34,849 nucleotides of DNA from Acidobacteriota bacterium. GTDB taxonomy: Bacteria; Acidobacteriota; Terriglobia; Terriglobales; Acidobacteriaceae. The notes under the pieces are model-generated. The model saw only the letters and a list, made by a program, of their open reading frames with translations. It did no database searches and was not told the origin of the DNA. The DNA lies in contig JAJZIJ010000025.1 of assembly GCA_021810625.1 (NCBI GenBank), forward strand, positions 1-34,849, given 5' to 3'. Numbering within the stretch: the stretch's first letter is position 1; every line of letters starts with the position of its first letter. A program made the position numbers and the translations under genes. Positions 25,019 through 33,733 of the stretch are shown here, one piece after another.

Positions 25019-25244
25019 ATGCGTCCGCGTATTGCGCTGCCCATTGGGTTCATTAGAAGGGGATGCCAAGCAAAAATACTTTTCTTCCGCGAGGAGGGAA
25101 TGTTTTTTCGACATTCAGCCCCCATCTACAGTTGCACAAATCCTGGCCAGGGCGCAGTATGCAAAGCCACTCCCGCCACAGAGTCCGAACACGGACGGTT
25201 TGAAGAATGGATAGAATAGCTACTCTATGGGGAGGCATTCTGTC

Positions 25245-25532
25245 ATGGTCAAAGTCACATCCGTCGAGGCGCAAAACCGTTTTGGCCAGTTGATCGACAT
25301 AGCGCAACGGGAGATCATCACCGTGACGCGGCATGGACGGCCAGCAGCATTTATTGTCTCTCCGCGCGACATGGACGAACTGCTGGACGCGCGCAAACGG
25401 CGCAGCCGCGCCGTAGCCGAGTTGGAGGCATGGTCTGCCCAGGCGCGCAAGCGTCAATCCCCGGCACAGGCCGCCGCCGCTGCAAAGTTGACCGACGCTG
25501 AGGTAAATCGCTTGGTACATGCGGCGCGATGA
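25245..25532 (+). CDS. Phd/YefM-family antitoxin, apparently orphan
   Basis: This 95-residue protein begins KVTSVEAQNRFGQLIDIAQRE and continues TVTRHGRPAAFIVSPRDMDEL, the usual Phd/YefM N-terminal DNA-binding fold. The C-terminal part (about 55-95) is alanine/arginine-rich and helical, as expected for a toxin-binding tail. ATG 25245 is preferred over ATG 25227 because GGGGAGG lies about 9 nt upstream. No toxin of the PIN, RelE or Doc type is adjacent: the nuclease gene ends 226 bp before it and the next gene, prmC, converges. It may be a remnant or act on a toxin elsewhere. Confidence 0.8.
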   Translation: MVKVTSVEAQNRFGQLIDIAQREIITVTRHGRPAAFIVSPRDMDELLDARKRRSRAVAELEAWSAQARKRQSPAQAAAAAKLTDAEVNRLVHAAR

Positions 25533-25544
25533 CCCTGCGCCGGG

Positions 25545-25586
25545 TTCCCCATCCAAGCCTTCCTTTGGCTTGACTTGAATGGGGAA
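25545..25586. terminator. Two-part hairpin between antitoxin and prmC
   Basis: The outer arms TTCCCCAT (25545-25552) and ATGGGGAA (25579-25586) and the inner arms CAAGCC (25554-25559) and GGCTTG (25567-25572) stack into one long stem with an asymmetric bulge and a 7-nt loop. It lies 12 bp after the antitoxin stop and just before the prmC stop, as expected for a shared 3'-end structure. No strong T tract is visible. Confidence 0.5.
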
Positions 25587-25596
25587 GATTTGCGGC

Positions 25597-26442
25597 CTAC
25601 GCCTTATGAGCAACCACCACACGCGGGATGCCTTGCAGATCGGGGACAAACGCAATCTGCTGCCATCCAGCAAGCAGCTTCTCAATTGCGGGTTGTTGCG
25701 TGTGGCCCATCTCCAGAAGCAACCATCCGCCGGGAAGCAACACGCGACTGGCCTGCGGAATCAGGCGCTCGTAGATTTCCACTCCCGTTGGCCCGGCAAA
25801 GAGCGCGAGGGACGGTTCAAAGTTGCGCACCTCAGAGGAAAGCGTGGCGCGTTCTGCCTCCGCAATGTACGGCGGGTTGGAAATGACGGCATCGAAATTT
25901 TCTTGCAGCACGCCATTGAGCAAATCACTGTGCAGCCAGCGAATCCGCTCGGCCACGCGATTCCGCGCGGCGTTTTTTTTCGCGACCGACAGCGCGGCCT
26001 CACTAATGTCGAGAGCCGTGATCCTCGCCTGCGGCAGCGCATGGGCCAGAGCGACGGCGATAGCCCCGGAGCCAGTGCCGACATCCACAATGCGCGGCGC
26101 GGGATGGGCGCGAAGACGCTCAATGGCGGCCTCCACAAGATGCTCCGTCTCCGGGCGGGGAATCAGAACATCGGGCGTGACGGAAAACGGCAGCCCCCAG
26201 AACTCCTGCTCTCCGGTGATGTATTGGATGGGCCTGCCGCCAGCCCGCTCATGCAAATGCTCGCGATAGATGCGCTCTTCGTCGGGAAGCAAAATGCGCT
26301 CTGGCTGGGCAAGAAGCTGCGCGCGCGAGCATTGCAGCGCGTGCAGCAGTAGCAGCGTTGCATCGGCGCGGCTGCGCTGTTGCAGGTCAGGATTGCGACC
26401 AAGCCACGCGATGCCGAGTTCCCGCGCTTCTGTAACTGTCAT
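25597..26442 (-). CDS. prmC: Release factor glutamine methyltransferase
   Basis: This 281-residue SAM-dependent enzyme methylates the glutamine of the GGQ motif in release factors. The SAM loop VDVGTGSGAIA lies at about 119-129. The catalytic NPPY motif is at 189-192 in ISNPPYIAEAE. The substrate-binding N-terminal helical domain comprises about 80 residues, with the usual RPIQYITGEQEFWG at 70-83. The frame is open to 26529 inside prfA, but MTVTEAREL at ATG 26442 starts at the usual place, 34 bp after prfA ends. The prfA-prmC order is the standard pairing of target and modifying enzyme. Confidence 0.93.
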   Translation of the reverse strand: MTVTEARELGIAWLGRNPDLQQRSRADATLLLLHALQCSRAQLLAQPERILLPDEERIYREHLHERAGGRPIQYITGEQEFWGLPFSVTPDVLIPRPETEHLVEAAIERLRAHPAPRIVDVGTGSGAIAVALAHALPQARITALDISEAALSVAKKNAARNRVAERIRWLHSDLLNGVLQENFDAVISNPPYIAEAERATLSSEVRNFEPSLALFAGPTGVEIYERLIPQASRVLLPGGWLLLEMGHTQQPAIEKLLAGWQQIAFVPDLQGIPRVVVAHKA

Positions 26443-26476
26443 GGTTGCATATTCCAGGCCACAGGCTCCGAATGCG

Positions 26477-27553
26477 TCAGACGGACGCTTCCGATTCGGC
26501 CCTGAGGCGTTCGGCCTGGTCGTGAGCAATCAGCGCGTCCACGACCGATTGCAGCTTGCCTTCCATTACCTCGGAGAGTTGATGCAGCGTCAGGCCGATG
26601 CGATGATCCGTCAGGCGGTTCTGCGGAAAATTGTAGGTGCGAATTTTCTCGCTGCGGTCGCCGGAGCCAACCATCTGCTTGCGCTCTTTGGCCAAAGCCT
26701 GATGCTGCTTTTCCATCTCGACTTCATAGAGCCGCGAACGCAGAACGCGCATGGCCTTTTCGCGGTTCTTGATCTGCGATTTTTCGTCCTGGCAACTAAC
26801 AACCGTGTTGGTTGGAATGTGCGTGATGCGAATCGCAGAGTACGTTGTGTTGACGGATTGGCCGCCGGGGCCGGAGGAGCAGAAAGTATCCACGCGGATA
26901 TCTTTGGCTTCAATTTTTACATCGACATCTTCGGCCTCTGGCAGCACGGCGACGGTAATGGCCGAGGTATGCACGCGACCCTGGGTTTCCGTTGCGGGAA
27001 CGCGCTGAACGCGATGCACGCCGCCTTCATACTTCAACTGCGAAAAGACCCGGTCGCCTTCGATAATGGCGATAACTTCCTTCAGGCCGCCGATGCCGGA
27101 CTCTGACGCGGAGAGTACCTCGACACGCCAGTGATGCAACTCCGCAAAGCGCGTGTACATGCGATAAATCTCCGCCGCGAAGAGCGAAGCCTCATCGCCG
27201 CCCGTGCCGGCGCGAATCTCCAGCACCACGTTTTTATCGTCGTTGGGGTCTTTGGGCAGCAGCAGCAGCTTGAGACGTTCTTCCGCCGCAGGAAGCTGCG
27301 CCTGCAACTGCTCCAACTCCTCGGTGGCCATCTGGCGCAGGTCTGCATCCTGCTCGTGCAGCATGGCTTTGGCATCCTGGATGCCCTGCTCGACGCGCTT
27401 GTATTCGCGATAGGCTTCGACAAGAATTTCCAGATCACGATGCTGCTTGGCCAGCTTTTGATATTGCTGGTGATCCTGGATGACGGCGGGATCGGCCAAT
27501 TGACGGGAGATATCCTCGTATCGCTCGGTGACTTGGATGAGACGCTCAAACAT
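26477..27553 (-). CDS. prfA: Peptide chain release factor 1
   Basis: This 358-residue class I release factor recognises UAA and UAG. The codon-reading tripeptide PAT lies at 186-188 and identifies RF1 instead of RF2. The catalytic GGQ is at 230-232 in [15 protein letters not shown], and the N-terminal helical domain is complete. Length and order are normal. The ribosome site is weak (CCAGAGAAAATAAAAATG). Upstream, about 220 bp separate it from tRNA-Arg; that gap holds only a small TGGGT/ACCCA hairpin. prmC follows downstream. Confidence 0.95.
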   Translation of the reverse strand: MFERLIQVTERYEDISRQLADPAVIQDHQQYQKLAKQHRDLEILVEAYREYKRVEQGIQDAKAMLHEQDADLRQMATEELEQLQAQLPAAEERLKLLLLPKDPNDDKNVVLEIRAGTGGDEASLFAAEIYRMYTRFAELHHWRVEVLSASESGIGGLKEVIAIIEGDRVFSQLKYEGGVHRVQRVPATETQGRVHTSAITVAVLPEAEDVDVKIEAKDIRVDTFCSSGPGGQSVNTTYSAIRITHIPTNTVVSCQDEKSQIKNREKAMRVLRSRLYEVEMEKQHQALAKERKQMVGSGDRSEKIRTYNFPQNRLTDHRIGLTLHQLSEVMEGKLQSVVDALIAHDQAERLRAESEASV

Positions 27554-27774
27554 TTTTATTTTCTCTGGAGTATTTGAATCTTGAAATGGCGAAATGGGTC
27601 AAACAACCCACAGGGCGAAGGGGTGAGCGCCGCTAATACAGCGCTGCAAATGTGACGCAGATGAAGATGCCGACGCGCATGGAAGAATACCCTGAAATGA
27701 TTTTAGCGCAGACGCGCGGCAGGCAAAGAAACTCTAGTTGTTACGTCCCGGTATTTGATGGGGAAATGGATGGA

Positions 27775-27851
27775 TGGTGCGCCCCGAGAGATTCGAACTC
27801 CCGACCTGCTGATTCGTAGTCAGCCGCTCTATCCAACTGAGCTAGGGGCGC
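27775..27851 (-). tRNA. tRNA-Arg(ACG) with encoded CCA
   Basis: The minus strand folds into a cloverleaf. The acceptor is GCGCCCC pairing with GGGGCGC, the D arm GCTC/GAGC. The anticodon arm GCTGA-CTACGAA-TCAGC gives anticodon ACG. The T arm is GGGAG-TTCGAAT-CTCTC, with discriminator A. The three bases that follow are CCA, so the 3' end is genomically encoded. The anticodon's first A is presumably converted to inosine to read CGU, CGC and CGA. Confidence 0.95.
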
Positions 27852-27879
27852 ATGTGTGGAGACACAGGCTGCTTTTCAA

Positions 27880-27908
27880 AAGATATCAGTTGCGGTGCTT
27901 ACGGGCAA
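27880..27908 (-). promoter_or_regulatory. Candidate promoter of tRNA-Arg
   Basis: On the minus strand TTGCCC (27908-27903) and TATCTT (27885-27880) are separated by exactly 17 bp, matching 4 of 6 bases at both -35 and -10. They lie about 30 bp before the mature tRNA 5' end. A TGTGT/ACACA hairpin (27853-27866) sits between them and the tRNA, in the precursor leader. Confidence 0.45.
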
Positions 27909-27926
27909 CCCGGCGGCGCAAATTTG

Positions 27927-28205
27927 TCATGCTGCGGGCGCGGGTGCCGGGGCAGGCGCTGCAATTGGCTCCGCAGGCGCGAGCAGTGAGATTTCCTCCA
28001 CCACATCCAGACCGCCGCTGCGCAGCAATTGGAGAACGAGGGGCGCGGTCAGTCGCGTGGCATCATATTCCACGCGCACGGTTCGAGCGGCCTCGTTAAA
28101 GCGAAGCTGGCGGATGCCGTAGACCTCGCGGAGACTGCCCAGGGCGCGCATGACATCTTCCTTGGGGTGCTGCGCGTAGCGATAAAGAACATCCACGGTC
28201 GTCAT
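27927..28205 (-). CDS. Small HMA-like domain protein without CxxC
   Basis: This 92-residue protein has the beta-alpha-beta-beta-alpha-beta pattern of heavy-metal-associated domains over residues 1-75 (text such as VYGIRQLRFNEAARTVRVEYDA and LLRSGGLDVV). The CxxC metal site is absent, so it probably does not bind copper. The last 16 residues are an alanine/proline tail. The open frame extends upstream to 28346, but MTTVDVLYRYAQHP at ATG 28205 is the natural start. No clear ribosome site is present. It lies between tRNA-Arg and hslU on the same strand. Function is unknown. Confidence 0.6.
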   Translation of the reverse strand: MTTVDVLYRYAQHPKEDVMRALGSLREVYGIRQLRFNEAARTVRVEYDATRLTAPLVLQLLRSGGLDVVEEISLLAPAEPIAAPAPAPAPAA

Positions 28206-28383
28206 GCTTTTTATGATATCAAGGCGGGAAGCCGCCGAATGATTTTGGATAGATTCAGTGAACTCGAAACAAGTCAGCGTTTTGAAGGGGTGCCTGTAGA
28301 TGATCAAGAGGTTGTACCGATTTCGGAGCGATTGATGGGCGGACAAGCACGGATTCTCTGCGACTCCAGCGGAAGAAAAGCAG

Positions 28384-29973
28384 TTACAAAATATACCGCG
28401 CCAGATCGTGATCCTTCACAATTGAGGCGACCTGCTTGCGGACATACTCCGGGTCGATCCGCGCCAGCATTTCTTTGCCATTCGGGCCGTCGCGTTCCGT
28501 TACCGGAAGCGTGTTGGGAATCTCCGCGCTGGCGGCCAGGCTGAGCGATTCACCACCTGCGGCATGGCCAGCACTGCCCGCTCCCTTGCTGGGCTTGCAG
28601 AGATCGGGAGCTTCAAAGCTGATCTCATCCAGCACGCGCTCCATAATGGTGTGCAGGCGGCGCGCGCCAATGTTCTCTGTCGATTCGTTGACGCGGAAAG
28701 CAAAGTTGGCAATCTCCGCCAGCGCTTCGGCAGTAAATTCCAGCTTCAACCCTTCGGTTTCCAGCAGCGCCGTATATTGCTTCACCAGCGAAGACTTTGG
28801 CTCCGTCAGGATGCGAACAAAATCCCCAACCGTCAGCGATTGCAACTCCACGCGAATGGGAAAGCGGCCCTGCAACTCCGGGATCAGATCGCTGGGCTTG
28901 GAAACATGGAAGGCTCCGGCGGCGATGAACAGGATGTGATCGGTGCGCACCATGCCATAGCGCGTGTTCACCGTGGTGCCTTCCACAATGGGGAGAATGT
29001 CGCGCTGCACGCCTTCACGGGAGACATCCGGCCCGTGGCCGCCCTCGCGTCCGGCAATTTTGTCGATCTCATCCAGAAAGATGATGCCGGAGTTCTCCAC
29101 GCGCTCAACGGCCATGCGTGTCACCTGATCCATGTCGATCAGCCGCTGCTCTTCCTCCTGCACCAGATATTCAAAGGCCTCGTTCACCTTCATCTTGCGC
29201 TTCTTGGTGCGCTGGCCGAAGAGGTTGGGCAAAATATCTTTCAAGTTGATGTCCATCTCCTCGACCCCCTGGTTGGAGATGACTTCAAATGACGGCATAT
29301 TGCGTTCGCGCACGTCGATCTCCACCATGCGGTCGTCGAGCTTGCCCTCGCGAAACTGCTGGCGCAATTTTTCCCGCGTGCGCTGCTGCGAATCCGAGGA
29401 CGGCGATGCAGCCGGAGATGGGAACAGCAGCGTATTATCCGCTGCTTCATTGGGTGAGGGCACCACCGTCGGGCTTGGCGCTGCGGGCGCTCCCATCGCT
29501 GCGGGCGCGTTCACCGGAGGAAGCAACAGATCGAGCAGTCGTTCCTCGGCATTCAACTCCGCCTTGTCTTCCACCTCGCCCAGTTTTTCCTCGCGCAGCA
29601 TGTCGATGGAAATCTCCACCAGATCGCGGATCATCGACTCCACGTCGCGCCCGACGTAGCCGACCTCGGTAAATTTCGATGCTTCCACCTTCAAAAATGG
29701 GGAGTTGGTCAGCTTGGCCAGACGTCGCGCAATCTCGGTTTTGCCCACGCCGGTCGGCCCAATCATGATGATGTTTTTGGGCATGATGTCATCAGCCAGC
29801 TCCGGCGACAGCTTCTGGCGTCTCATGCGATTGCGCAGCGCGATGGCCACGGCGCGTTTTGCCGCGTGCTGGCCGATAACGTGCTTGTCGAGTTCGGCAA
29901 CGATCTCGCGCGGAGTCATCTCATCCAGCGCAAGCTCCTGGTCGTCGTCGATTCCCGGAAGAAAAATGGCCAT
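28384..29973 (-). CDS. hslU: ATP-dependent protease ATPase subunit HslU
   Basis: This 529-residue AAA+ unfoldase feeds substrates to HslV. Walker A is GPTGVGKT (72-79), the pore loop region is [12 protein letters not shown], Walker B is IIFLDEIDK, and the C-terminal tail ends DLARYIL, which inserts into HslV. It is about 85 residues longer than E. coli HslU. One extra proline/alanine-rich segment lies in the intermediate domain (about 150-200), another in the C-terminal domain near residues 460-505 ([18 protein letters not shown]). AAGGAG is 5 nt before ATG 29973. It starts 48 bp after hslV, forming an operon. Confidence 0.94.
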   Translation of the reverse strand: MAIFLPGIDDDQELALDEMTPREIVAELDKHVIGQHAAKRAVAIALRNRMRRQKLSPELADDIMPKNIIMIGPTGVGKTEIARRLAKLTNSPFLKVEASKFTEVGYVGRDVESMIRDLVEISIDMLREEKLGEVEDKAELNAEERLLDLLLPPVNAPAAMGAPAAPSPTVVPSPNEAADNTLLFPSPAASPSSDSQQRTREKLRQQFREGKLDDRMVEIDVRERNMPSFEVISNQGVEEMDINLKDILPNLFGQRTKKRKMKVNEAFEYLVQEEEQRLIDMDQVTRMAVERVENSGIIFLDEIDKIAGREGGHGPDVSREGVQRDILPIVEGTTVNTRYGMVRTDHILFIAAGAFHVSKPSDLIPELQGRFPIRVELQSLTVGDFVRILTEPKSSLVKQYTALLETEGLKLEFTAEALAEIANFAFRVNESTENIGARRLHTIMERVLDEISFEAPDLCKPSKGAGSAGHAAGGESLSLAASAEIPNTLPVTERDGPNGKEMLARIDPEYVRKQVASIVKDHDLARYIL

Positions 29974-30021
29974 CTATGCTCCTTGGCGTTCGCCGTGCGT
30001 GCCGCGTACCGGTGAACCGGC

Positions 30022-30663
30022 CTAAAGCTCTTCAATCGTAATGTGGTCGTTGGTAAAAATACAGATTTGTCCGGCAATGCGCAGGGATTTCTCCGCGATT
30101 TCGCGTGCAGAAAGCTCGGTATTTTCCATCAGCGCGCGCGCTGCCGCCAGCGCGTAGGATCCGCCGCTGCCAATGGCCGCAATGCCCTCATCGGGTTCAA
30201 TCACGTCGCCCGATCCGCTCAGCAGATACGTTTGGCTGGGATCGGCAACCACCAGCAGCGCTTCCAGATTGCGCAGCATCTTGTCCGTGCGCCAGTCTTT
30301 TGCCAACTCCACAGCAGCGCGGCCAAGATTGCCCGCATACTGCTCCAGCTTGGATTCAAACCTGCCAAAGAGCGAAAATGCGTCGGCGGTGGAACCGGCA
30401 AATCCTGCCAGAACCTTCTCCTGATACAAGCGCCGGATTTTCTTTGCCGAATGCTTGATTACGCTTTCGCCCAGCGTTACCTGTCCGTCGGCGGCCATGA
30501 CTACGCGCCCATTGCGCCGCACGCAGAGCACCGTCGTGGAGCGAATGCGTGGCGTGGCGGAGGAGCGCGCCTGCGGATCGGATGTGCTGGCGGATTTGCC
30601 TGCGGATGGCACGCCTACACGGAATCCCTGACCTGTATCGGGGCGCAAAAAATCGTTATTCAT
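30022..30663 (-). CDS. hslV: ATP-dependent protease peptidase subunit HslV with N-terminal extension
   Basis: This 213-residue threonine peptidase forms the proteolytic core of HslUV. The conserved mature start [19 protein letters not shown] is present, but it begins at residue 43. In E. coli the catalytic threonine follows the initiator methionine directly. The preceding 42 residues are polar and low in complexity ([19 protein letters not shown]). No ATG, GTG or TTG lies next to the threonine, so the extension must be cut off for activity, as in proteasome beta subunits. A GTG directly precedes ATG 30663. There is no Shine-Dalgarno, but TATACT lies upstream, fitting a leaderless start. Confidence 0.92.
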   Translation of the reverse strand: MNNDFLRPDTGQGFRVGVPSAGKSASTSDPQARSSATPRIRSTTVLCVRRNGRVVMAADGQVTLGESVIKHSAKKIRRLYQEKVLAGFAGSTADAFSLFGRFESKLEQYAGNLGRAAVELAKDWRTDKMLRNLEALLVVADPSQTYLLSGSGDVIEPDEGIAAIGSGGSYALAAARALMENTELSAREIAEKSLRIAGQICIFTNDHITIEEL

Positions 30664-30674
30664 CACGGAATATC

Positions 30675-30680
30675 AGTATA
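30675..30680 (-). promoter_or_regulatory. Possible -10 element upstream of hslV
   Basis: The minus strand reads TATACT (5 of 6 matches to the -10 consensus), then eight bases to the GTG that directly precedes ATG 30663. Transcription would begin within a few bases of the start. The -35 region is weak, so confidence is limited. Confidence 0.35.
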
Positions 30681-30814
30681 TCGCATTGGATTCTGTATTA
30701 AATTTTGCTTTGACGATGGTTATCGCGTCAGAAAATTCTCCACAAAAAATAATCGTGCGCGTCGAAAAAATCGGCTATGCTCCAGATAGCCTGCAATCCA
30801 AGACGGGCGTTCGT

Positions 30815-31219
30815 ATGTTCAAGCTGAGTGTTCACGATTTTGCCTTGTATGGTTCTTGCTTCGCGGTTCTTGCGGCGATTCTCGCCCTGACGCTGTGGCT
30901 GCTGCTTCGTCGCAGAAAATCTCCCGATGAGATGGAGCGGCTGCGAAGGCAATATCTCGTCCAGCATGGGCGCATCATCGACGGCACCATTCTTGATCTG
31001 ACGGAACCGCAATCCCCGGAGGGTCTCCGCATTTTGCAGTATCAATATCAGATTGCTGGAATCGTCTATGAAAGCGGGCAGGACGTGACCCACCTACGCG
31101 AGCAGATGGACATCAACGGCTCCTGCTTTGGCCGAGCGGCCTCCGTGCGCTACGACGCGCAAAATCCGGCCAACAGCATCGTGGTCGCGGAAACGTGGAG
31201 CGGACTCCATAGTTGCTGA
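30815..31219 (+). CDS. Small single-pass membrane protein (DUF3592-like)
   Basis: This 134-residue protein has one membrane helix (about 9-31), a basic RRRK stop-transfer segment and a soluble domain. The soluble domain holds GRIIDGTILDL and a QYQYQIAGIVYESGQDV strand pair, as in DUF3592-like proteins. The frame extends upstream to 30686, overlapping the hslV promoter region. ATG 30815 is preferred because the hydrophobic helix then begins near the N terminus. The ribosome site is weak. Function is unknown. Confidence 0.6.
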   Translation: MFKLSVHDFALYGSCFAVLAAILALTLWLLLRRRKSPDEMERLRRQYLVQHGRIIDGTILDLTEPQSPEGLRILQYQYQIAGIVYESGQDVTHLREQMDINGSCFGRAASVRYDAQNPANSIVVAETWSGLHSC

Positions 31220-31394
31220 TCGCGCAAGGTCGCGCGTGAGAAGATTTCTGAAAATCCGGGGAGGGGTGCAATTTGAGCTTTCCTTGAAAGCCCCTGCCCT
31301 TTTCGAGCCAGGACTGGAATAGGGCTTCCTGGAATGGAAATCATTTTACGTGTCGCATACACATGCTTGCATGTTTTGTGGGAATATCGAAACA

Positions 31395-33626
31395 ATGCGT
31401 CGATTTCTTGCAATGGGGCTGCTGGCCAGCCTTTCCGGTCTGGCGTTGGCACAGCAAGCTGCTCCCCACGGCGGCGGCAGGCCGCTGTCGGTTGCGGAGA
31501 TCTTTCGGGGAAATGGCGAGCCTGTGGGCACGCCGCCGAAGGATTTCCTATGGAGTCCCGATGGAAGTACAGTCAGCTATCTTGCGGATGACAGCGAGCA
31601 CGGACATCCCGGCGATGTAATCGCAGTGCAATCGGCAACCGGAGCGGCGGCGGCGCTCGTCGATGGCGGCACAATCCGTTCCCGGTACGCGCAGGCGAAC
31701 GATGTGCGCGATCTGGATCATCGGGCGCGGTATGGGCAATCCATCTACTCCTGGACACCCGATGGCAAGCACTTGCTGTTTGATGCCACGGGAGAAATCT
31801 GGCTCCACAACCTAGCCACGCGCGAGGGCCGGAAATTGGCGAACACCGGAGCAGGCAGTGGAGATGATCCGAAATTTTCTCCCAACGGGCAGATGCTCTC
31901 GTTTGTGCGCCAGCACAATTTGCACGTTCTTCTCCTCGACAGCAAGCAGGAGATGGCGCTGACCACGACACAAAACCGCACGCTCCTGAATGGTGAGGTG
32001 GACTGGGTCTACGAAGAGGAATTGGACGTTCGCAGCAATTATTTCTGGTCGCCAGACTCACAACGCATCGCGTATTTGCAGATGGATGAATCGGCAGTGC
32101 CGGAGTACCCGCTAACCGACTGGATGCCCCGACACAGCACGGTCGAGGAACAACGTTATCCGCAACCCGGCGATCCGAATCCCACTGTGCGCGTGGGCGT
32201 TGTTGACCTCAAGAAAGGAACCACCGTCTGGTTGCGGCTGCCCATCGCTGTCGGCAACGATTACGTTCCGCGCTTTGGCTGGGTGGACAACCAGACGCTG
32301 TGGGTGGAGTTGCTCCGCCGCGATCACAGGCACCGCGAACTTTACTTTGCCGATATTGCGACAAGGCAGGCGCGGCGCGTGCTCGCAGAAACAGCCCATC
32401 GCTTTCTGGATGAATCCTACGATGTCGAATTTCTTCCGCAGGGAAGATTTTTGTGGACAAGTTGGCAGGACGGCCATACGCACATCTACGTGTACACCTA
32501 CGATCAGAAGCATCCGCTACAGAGCGATGCCCGACTGGAGCGACAATTGACTCGCGGGGACTGGGAGGTTCTAAGCGTCGCTGGAGTGGATGAAAAAAAT
32601 GGCGTGGTCTACTACACCTCCAACGAAACAGACCCCCGCGAAGAGATGTTGTGGCAGGTGCAACTGGATGGCACAAATCAGAAAATGCTCAGCACGATGC
32701 ACGGCGTCCATCAAATTACGTTTGATGCGAGTGGAACCCATTACGTCGATAGCGCCTCCAGCCTAATGCAGCCGCCGATGGTCAGCGTATGCACGATACA
32801 CGTTGGCTGTCATCCATTTTGGCGGGCGCGCGCGCTCGACGGCATTCCGGTGGTGGTGCCGAAGGAGATCATTGGCAAGGCAGCCGATGGAACAACGCTC
32901 TATGGAACGCTGCTTCTGCCGCCGGGTCGCGTCGGCGTAGCCAGCGTGCCGCTGATCGTGAATCCCTATGGTGGCCCCCATGCACAGATAGTTCGCAACG
33001 AATGGGGGAAGGATACGCTATTCGATCAATTGCTGATGCAGCATGGTTTCGGCGTTCTCCATGTAGACAATCGCGGAATGGGCAACCGTGGCCGCGCATT
33101 TGCCGAGGCGGCCTATCACAACTTTGGCCCGGTGCAGATGCAGGATCAACTTACGGTGCTTGATCAGGTGCTCGCGCAATATCCGCAGATCAATTCAAAG
33201 CGGCTGGGCTGGTGGGGCTGGAGCTGGGGTGGAACGTTTACGCTCTACACGCTGACACACTCGGATCGCTTTGCCGCAGGCGTTGCGGTGGCTCCGGTCA
33301 CAGACTGGCGATTGTATGACTCCATCTATACGGAGCGGTATCTGGGATTGCCGCAAAAGAATCCGCAGGTATATGGGGAAGACGCGGTTGTGAACAGCGC
33401 AAGCCATCTGCATGGGCATCTGCTGCTTGCGCATGGCACTGGAGATGACAACGTTCATTTGCAGAATTCCATGCAATTGATCCAAGCGCTAATTACCGCC
33501 GACAAGCAGTACGATCTGCTGCTGTATCCACAGTTGACGCATTCGCTGGATACCCCGGCGGCGCGGACGCAGTTGTATGAACGCATTCTGCTGCACTTTC
33601 AGACCTACCTGCAAGGTGGAAGATGA
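31395..33626 (+). CDS. Dipeptidyl peptidase IV-like S9B serine peptidase
   Basis: This 743-residue secreted peptidase has a signal peptide (1-19, ending GLALA). An N-terminal beta-propeller (about 45-480) carries the substrate-amine-binding glutamates in YEEE (206-209). The alpha/beta-hydrolase domain has the catalytic triad S610 in GWSWGG, D684 in GTGDDNVH and H716 in LTHSLD. It would release dipeptides from peptide N termini, commonly after proline. The frame extends upstream to GTG 31350, but ATG 31395 starts directly at the signal peptide. A GCTTTC/GAAAGC hairpin lies in the upstream gap. Confidence 0.92.
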   Translation: MRRFLAMGLLASLSGLALAQQAAPHGGGRPLSVAEIFRGNGEPVGTPPKDFLWSPDGSTVSYLADDSEHGHPGDVIAVQSATGAAAALVDGGTIRSRYAQANDVRDLDHRARYGQSIYSWTPDGKHLLFDATGEIWLHNLATREGRKLANTGAGSGDDPKFSPNGQMLSFVRQHNLHVLLLDSKQEMALTTTQNRTLLNGEVDWVYEEELDVRSNYFWSPDSQRIAYLQMDESAVPEYPLTDWMPRHSTVEEQRYPQPGDPNPTVRVGVVDLKKGTTVWLRLPIAVGNDYVPRFGWVDNQTLWVELLRRDHRHRELYFADIATRQARRVLAETAHRFLDESYDVEFLPQGRFLWTSWQDGHTHIYVYTYDQKHPLQSDARLERQLTRGDWEVLSVAGVDEKNGVVYYTSNETDPREEMLWQVQLDGTNQKMLSTMHGVHQITFDASGTHYVDSASSLMQPPMVSVCTIHVGCHPFWRARALDGIPVVVPKEIIGKAADGTTLYGTLLLPPGRVGVASVPLIVNPYGGPHAQIVRNEWGKDTLFDQLLMQHGFGVLHVDNRGMGNRGRAFAEAAYHNFGPVQMQDQLTVLDQVLAQYPQINSKRLGWWGWSWGGTFTLYTLTHSDRFAAGVAVAPVTDWRLYDSIYTERYLGLPQKNPQVYGEDAVVNSASHLHGHLLLAHGTGDDNVHLQNSMQLIQALITADKQYDLLLYPQLTHSLDTPAARTQLYERILLHFQTYLQGGR

Positions 33627-33733
33627 AGCTCCTGTGGGGGGGTGCAAACTGCGCCACGATCCAAATCTGACCAACAAAGCGTCCCCAGGAAGTTCGTTTG
33701 TCAGCGCCAATCGCGCATCGGTAGACTGAGAAC

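Noticed and set aside
25019-25219. 66-codon frame starting directly after the nuclease stop
   Set aside because: It has a plausible ribosome site, but no recognisable domain and no typical toxin features; kept only as a weak candidate for the missing antitoxin partner.
27755-28099. Plus-strand frame reading REIRTPDLLIRSQPLYPTELG
   Set aside because: This is the typical spurious peptide produced by translating the antisense of a tRNA gene (tRNA-Arg here).
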